A DNA stretch of 64,000 nucleotides, taken from Phytohabitans aurantiacus (GTDB lineage Bacteria > Actinomycetota > Actinomycetes > Mycobacteriales > Micromonosporaceae). Location: positions 1 through 64,000 of the forward strand of contig NZ_BSDI01000052.1 in the NCBI RefSeq assembly GCF_027923225.1, in the 5' to 3' direction. How positions within the stretch are numbered: the stretch's first letter is position 1; every line of letters begins with the position of its first letter. The position numbers and the translations under genes were made by a program. Positions 60,900-64,000 of this stretch are shown in pieces. The notes beneath the pieces are model-generated. The model searched no databases and was not told where the DNA came from. It saw nothing but the letters and a program-made list of their open reading frames with translations.

Positions 60900-63578
60900 C
60901 TACGCGGCGGCTACCGCGGACTCGACGGCTGCGAGCAGCCTCGGTGCCTCCGCCGCCGGCAGACCACCACCCTGGGCCAGGTCGGCGTTACCGCCACCCC
61001 GCCCCGACAGCGCCCCCTTCACCAGGTCAGCCGCCGACAGGCCGCGCCCGCGCGCCGCCGCGTTCACCGCTACCACCAGCGACGCCTTGCCGTTGGCGCG
61101 AGCCGCCACGACCACCACCGCCGGCCGTGCCGCGTCGATCTTCCCGCGGATCTCCTGCGCCAGCGTCCGTACGTCGTTGCCGCCCGCACCCTCGGGCGCC
61201 TCGGCGGCCACGAAAGCCACGCCCCGCAGGTCGCGCGCCTCGGCTGCCAGCGCCGCCGCCCCGCCCAGTACGAGCTGGGCGCGCATCTTCTCGAGCTCCT
61301 TCTCGGCGTCGCGCAGCTGCGTGATCGTCTGCTCGACCCGGTCGGCGACCTGGTCGTGCGGAACCCGGTACAGCTCAGCGAGGCGGGACACGAGCAGGTG
61401 CTCCCGCGCCAGGAACCCGAACGCGTCGATGCCCACCAGCGCCTCGACCCGCCGCACCCCGGAGCCGATCGACGACTCCGACAGGATCTTGACGACGCCG
61501 AGCTGGCCGGAGCGGGCCACGTGGGTGCCACCGCACAGCTCCCGCGCGTAGTCGCCGACCTCGACGACCCGCACCTCGTCGCCGTACTTCTCGCCGAACA
61601 GCGCCATCGCCCCGAGCCGCCGCGCCTCCTCCTGCGAGGTGATGAACGCGCGCACCTCCAGGTCACCGAGCAGCACCTCGTTGACCTGCTGCTCCACGTC
61701 GTGCAGCACGCTCGCCGGCACCGCGCCGGGTGTGTTGAAGTCGAACCGCAGCCGCCCCGGCGCGTTCAGCGAACCGGCCTGCGTGGCCGACTCGCCCAGG
61801 AACTCGCGCATCGTCTGGTGCACCAGGTGCGTCGCCGTGTGCGACCGGGAGATCGCCTTGCGCCGGGTCACGTCGATCTCGGCGTACCCGCTCTCCCCCG
61901 ACCGGACCTCGCCGCTCACCACGCGGGCCTTGTGCACGTACAGGCCGGGGATCGGCTGCTGTACGTCGTACACCTCGACCTTGCCGCTCCCGACGGTGAT
62001 GACGCCGTGGTCGGGCTGCTGGCCACCGCCCTCGGCGTAGAACGGGGTGGAGTCGAGCACCAGCTCGATCTCGTCGCCCTCGCCGGCGGCCGTCAGCGCG
62101 CCGCCACCACCGATCAGCGCCCGCACCCGGGACTCGCGAGCCACCTCGCTGTACCCGGTGAACTCCACGGCCCCGCCCGCGTCGAGCGCGGAACGGTACG
62201 CGGACAGGTCGGCGTGGCCGGTCTTGCGCGCCTGCGCGTCGGCCTTGGCGCGCGTGCGCTGCTCGGACATGAGCCGGCGGAAGCCGGCCTCGTCGACGGA
62301 CAGGCCCTGCTCAGCCGCGATCTCCAGCGTGAGGTCGATCGGGAAGCCGTAGGTGTCGTGGAGCTGGAACGCCTTCTCGCCCGACAGCGAGGAAGCGCCC
62401 GCCGAGCGAGCGTCAGAAAGCGCCGTGTCCAGGATCGTCGTGCCCGCACGCAGCGTCGACAGGAACGCGTCCTCCTCCGCGTACGCGTACTGCGAGATCC
62501 GCTCGAACTCCTGCGCCACCTCGGGGTACGAGGGCGACATGCAGTCGCGGGCCACCGGCAGCAGCTCCGGCAGCGCCGCCTCCTGCCAGCCGAGCAGCCG
62601 CATCGCCCGGATCGCCCGCCGCATGATCCGGCGCAGCACGTATCCGCGGCCCTCGTTCGACGGAGTCACACCGTCGCCGATCAGCATCAGCGAGGTGCGC
62701 ACGTGGTCGGCGATCACGCGTAGGCGCACGTCGTCGGGGTGCGACTCGGAGGCCGCGTGGCCGCTGTGCACACCGTACTTCTTGCCGGTCAGCTCCGCGG
62801 CCCGCGCCAGGATCGGGCGCACCTCGTCGATCTCGTACAGGTTGTCGACGCCCTGCAGGATCGAGGCGATCCGCTCCAGGCCCATGCCGGTGTCGATGTT
62901 CTTGGCGGGCAGCTCACCGACGATGTCGAACTCTTCCTTCGACCGCACGTTGGTGATCTCGTACTGCATGAAGACGAGGTTCCAGAACTCCAGGTACCGG
63001 TCCTCGTCGACGTCCGGCCCACCGTCCGGCCCGTACGCGGGGCCCCGGTCGAGGTAGATCTCCGAGCACGGCCCGGCCGGACCGGGGATGCCCATCGACC
63101 AGTAGTTGTCCTTCTTGCCGCGCCGCACGATCCGATCCGCCGGCATGCCCACCGCACGCCACAACGCGATCGCCTCGTCGTCGTCGAGGTACACGGTCGC
63201 CCAGAGCTTGCCGGGGTCGAGCCCGAAGCCGCCATCGGCCTGCGACTTGGTGACCAGGTCCCACGCGAGCTGGATCGCGCCCTCTTTGAAGTAATCGCCG
63301 AACGAGAAGTTGCCGTTCATCTGGAAGAACGTGCCGTGGCGCGACGTCTTGCCGACCTCGTCGATGTCGGGCGTCCGGATGCACTTCTGCACGCTCGCGG
63401 CACGGGACCACTGCGGCGCCCGCTGCCCCAGGAAGTACGGGACGAACTGCACCATGCCGGCGTTGATGAACAGCAGGTTCGGGTCATCGATCGCCGGCAG
63501 CGGAGCGCTCGGCACCACGGCGTGGCCGTTGGCCTCAAAATGGGCCAGGTACCGTCGCTTGATCTCCGCCGTTCTCAT
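60900..63578 (-). CDS. alaS: Alanyl-tRNA synthetase
   Basis: An 892-residue class II synthetase. The catalytic N-terminus is MRTAEIKRRYLAHFEANGH, NAGMVQFVPYFLG; the editing domain shows SRSHTATHLVHQTMREFLG and ELCGGTHVARSGQLG (zinc ligands). The DHHA1 C-terminal domain ends with GGGNADLAQGGGLPAAEA. Length is standard. Coupled to the small protein gene upstream of it by ATGA. Confidence 0.97.
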   Translation of the reverse strand: MRTAEIKRRYLAHFEANGHAVVPSAPLPAIDDPNLLFINAGMVQFVPYFLGQRAPQWSRAASVQKCIRTPDIDEVGKTSRHGTFFQMNGNFSFGDYFKEGAIQLAWDLVTKSQADGGFGLDPGKLWATVYLDDDEAIALWRAVGMPADRIVRRGKKDNYWSMGIPGPAGPCSEIYLDRGPAYGPDGGPDVDEDRYLEFWNLVFMQYEITNVRSKEEFDIVGELPAKNIDTGMGLERIASILQGVDNLYEIDEVRPILARAAELTGKKYGVHSGHAASESHPDDVRLRVIADHVRTSLMLIGDGVTPSNEGRGYVLRRIMRRAIRAMRLLGWQEAALPELLPVARDCMSPSYPEVAQEFERISQYAYAEEDAFLSTLRAGTTILDTALSDARSAGASSLSGEKAFQLHDTYGFPIDLTLEIAAEQGLSVDEAGFRRLMSEQRTRAKADAQARKTGHADLSAYRSALDAGGAVEFTGYSEVARESRVRALIGGGGALTAAGEGDEIELVLDSTPFYAEGGGQQPDHGVITVGSGKVEVYDVQQPIPGLYVHKARVVSGEVRSGESGYAEIDVTRRKAISRSHTATHLVHQTMREFLGESATQAGSLNAPGRLRFDFNTPGAVPASVLHDVEQQVNEVLLGDLEVRAFITSQEEARRLGAMALFGEKYGDEVRVVEVGDYARELCGGTHVARSGQLGVVKILSESSIGSGVRRVEALVGIDAFGFLAREHLLVSRLAELYRVPHDQVADRVEQTITQLRDAEKELEKMRAQLVLGGAAALAAEARDLRGVAFVAAEAPEGAGGNDVRTLAQEIRGKIDAARPAVVVVAARANGKASLVVAVNAAARGRGLSAADLVKGALSGRGGGNADLAQGGGLPAAEAPRLLAAVESAVAAA

Positions 63579-63838
63579 CGATGCCCTTCCTCGTATTCTT
63601 CGTCAAAATCAAACTCCACGCCCTCAGCGATGGCAGCGTGGATCTCGTCTTCCCGCTCAGCCATGCCCAACCGGACGTCGTCCACGAAGCTACGCACGGA
63701 CTCCACCAGGCCGCCAGCCGATTCCGACAGCGAGGTCGCGATGCCGGCGGGTGTGTAGGACTGGGCTCGTTGGCTCACCTTGCGGACGACCAGAGCGCCC
63801 ACCGCCAGACCGATACCCAACCAGAGCAACCGCTTCAT
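63575..63838 (-). CDS. Small conserved membrane-anchored protein (DUF6167/YtxH-like)
   Basis: An 87-residue protein: an N-terminal membrane helix (MKRLLWLGIGLAVGALVVRK) then a cytoplasmic part with SESAGGLVESVRSFVDDVR and an acidic end (EFDFDEEYEEGHR). GAGGAGG lies before ATG 63838. This small gene is a constant neighbour of alaS in actinobacteria; the function is unknown. Confidence 0.82.
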   Translation of the reverse strand: MKRLLWLGIGLAVGALVVRKVSQRAQSYTPAGIATSLSESAGGLVESVRSFVDDVRLGMAEREDEIHAAIAEGVEFDFDEEYEEGHR

Positions 63839-63860
63839 GGCACCATCCTCCTCCGAGCTC

Positions 63861-64000
63861 TCAGCGGCCCGCGCGGCGGGACACCCGCGCATCCTTGCGC
63901 CGCTGCTTCAGCGTGGCCCGCACCTCGCGGTCCTCGTCGGCGTGCCGGCGCGCGGCCGCCGCCTTGCGCACCCCGTATCCGAACGCGGCCACCTTGACCA
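63861..64000 (-). CDS. DUF948-like protein, C-terminal end only
   Basis: About 46 codons: VKVAAFGYGVRKAAAARRHA, then DREVRATLKQRRKDARVSRR and stop TGA at 63861. The VAAFGYGVRKA motif and the position before the small alaS-neighbour gene match actinobacterial DUF948 membrane proteins. The body is outside the window. Confidence 0.7.
   Translation of the reverse strand, partial: VKVAAFGYGVRKAAAARRHADEDREVRATLKQRRKDARVSRRAGR

Overview
The window is a 64 kb chromosomal segment of a high-GC filamentous actinobacterium. The genes point to the Micromonosporaceae (Actinoplanes/Phytohabitans/Micromonospora relatives). Supporting signs are the developmental regulator BldD, the actinobacterial integration host factor mIHF, a PriA without ATPase motifs, SigE-family sigma, DUF1707 and YbaB/WXG100-like genes, and many NTGA start/stop overlaps. 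This placement is inference from gene content; no 16S gene is present.

Layout. 1-9.1 kb (minus): infC-rpmI-rplT-trmH, a DUF899 gene, pheS-pheT, then a sugar-nucleotide cassette (dehydrogenase, GT2, epimerase) running off the left edge. 10.1-14.8 kb: small membrane proteins, a DMT transporter, hisG-hisE, and an ECF sigma factor translationally coupled to a membrane GerMN-Gmad2 protein. 14.9-17.3 kb (plus): an amino-acid ABC transporter. 17.3-22.6 kb (minus): ribD-ribE-ribBA-ribH behind an FMN riboswitch, preceded by rpe and a REC-GGDEF regulator. 22.7-26 kb: a septum-formation lipoprotein, a PfkB kinase and a TetR regulator. 26.2-38.7 kb (minus): rsmB, fmt, def, priA, metK, coaBC, rpoZ, gmk, mihF, pyrF, bioA. 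38.9-47.1 kb (minus): pyrD, carB, carA, pyrC, pyrB and pyrR, with a predicted PyrR-binding loop over the pyrR ribosome site. bldD is divergent at 47.4 kb. 48-49.9 kb: a type VII secretion-like cassette. 51-63.9 kb (minus): nusB, efp, aroQ, aroB, aroK, aroC, aroE, mltG, ruvX, alaS, with a three-gene island inside the aro cluster.

Most genes are housekeeping: translation initiation and formyl-Met handling, de novo pyrimidine synthesis, shikimate pathway, riboflavin and CoA/SAM synthesis. Nearly all have ordinary neighbours.

The unusual content is between the genes. Four families of structured repeats fill the intergenic gaps: (A) a precise ~84-bp element with three copies of a CCCTTGATC motif, eight full copies; (B) a ~52-bp TGATCA-ended hairpin, six loci; (C) perfect 52-58-bp hairpins with a GCTGC/GCAGC core, four copies with compensated stem changes; (D) ~55-bp arms in inverted pairs, two loci. 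They nest inside one another, and A elements face each other in pairs around noncoding cargo. They look like small mobile or structure-selected elements. I could not match them to a named family from memory.

Three translational or regulatory features also stand out: an AUC start for infC behind an apparent attenuator, a CTG start for aroQ coupled to aroB, and a PyrR loop.
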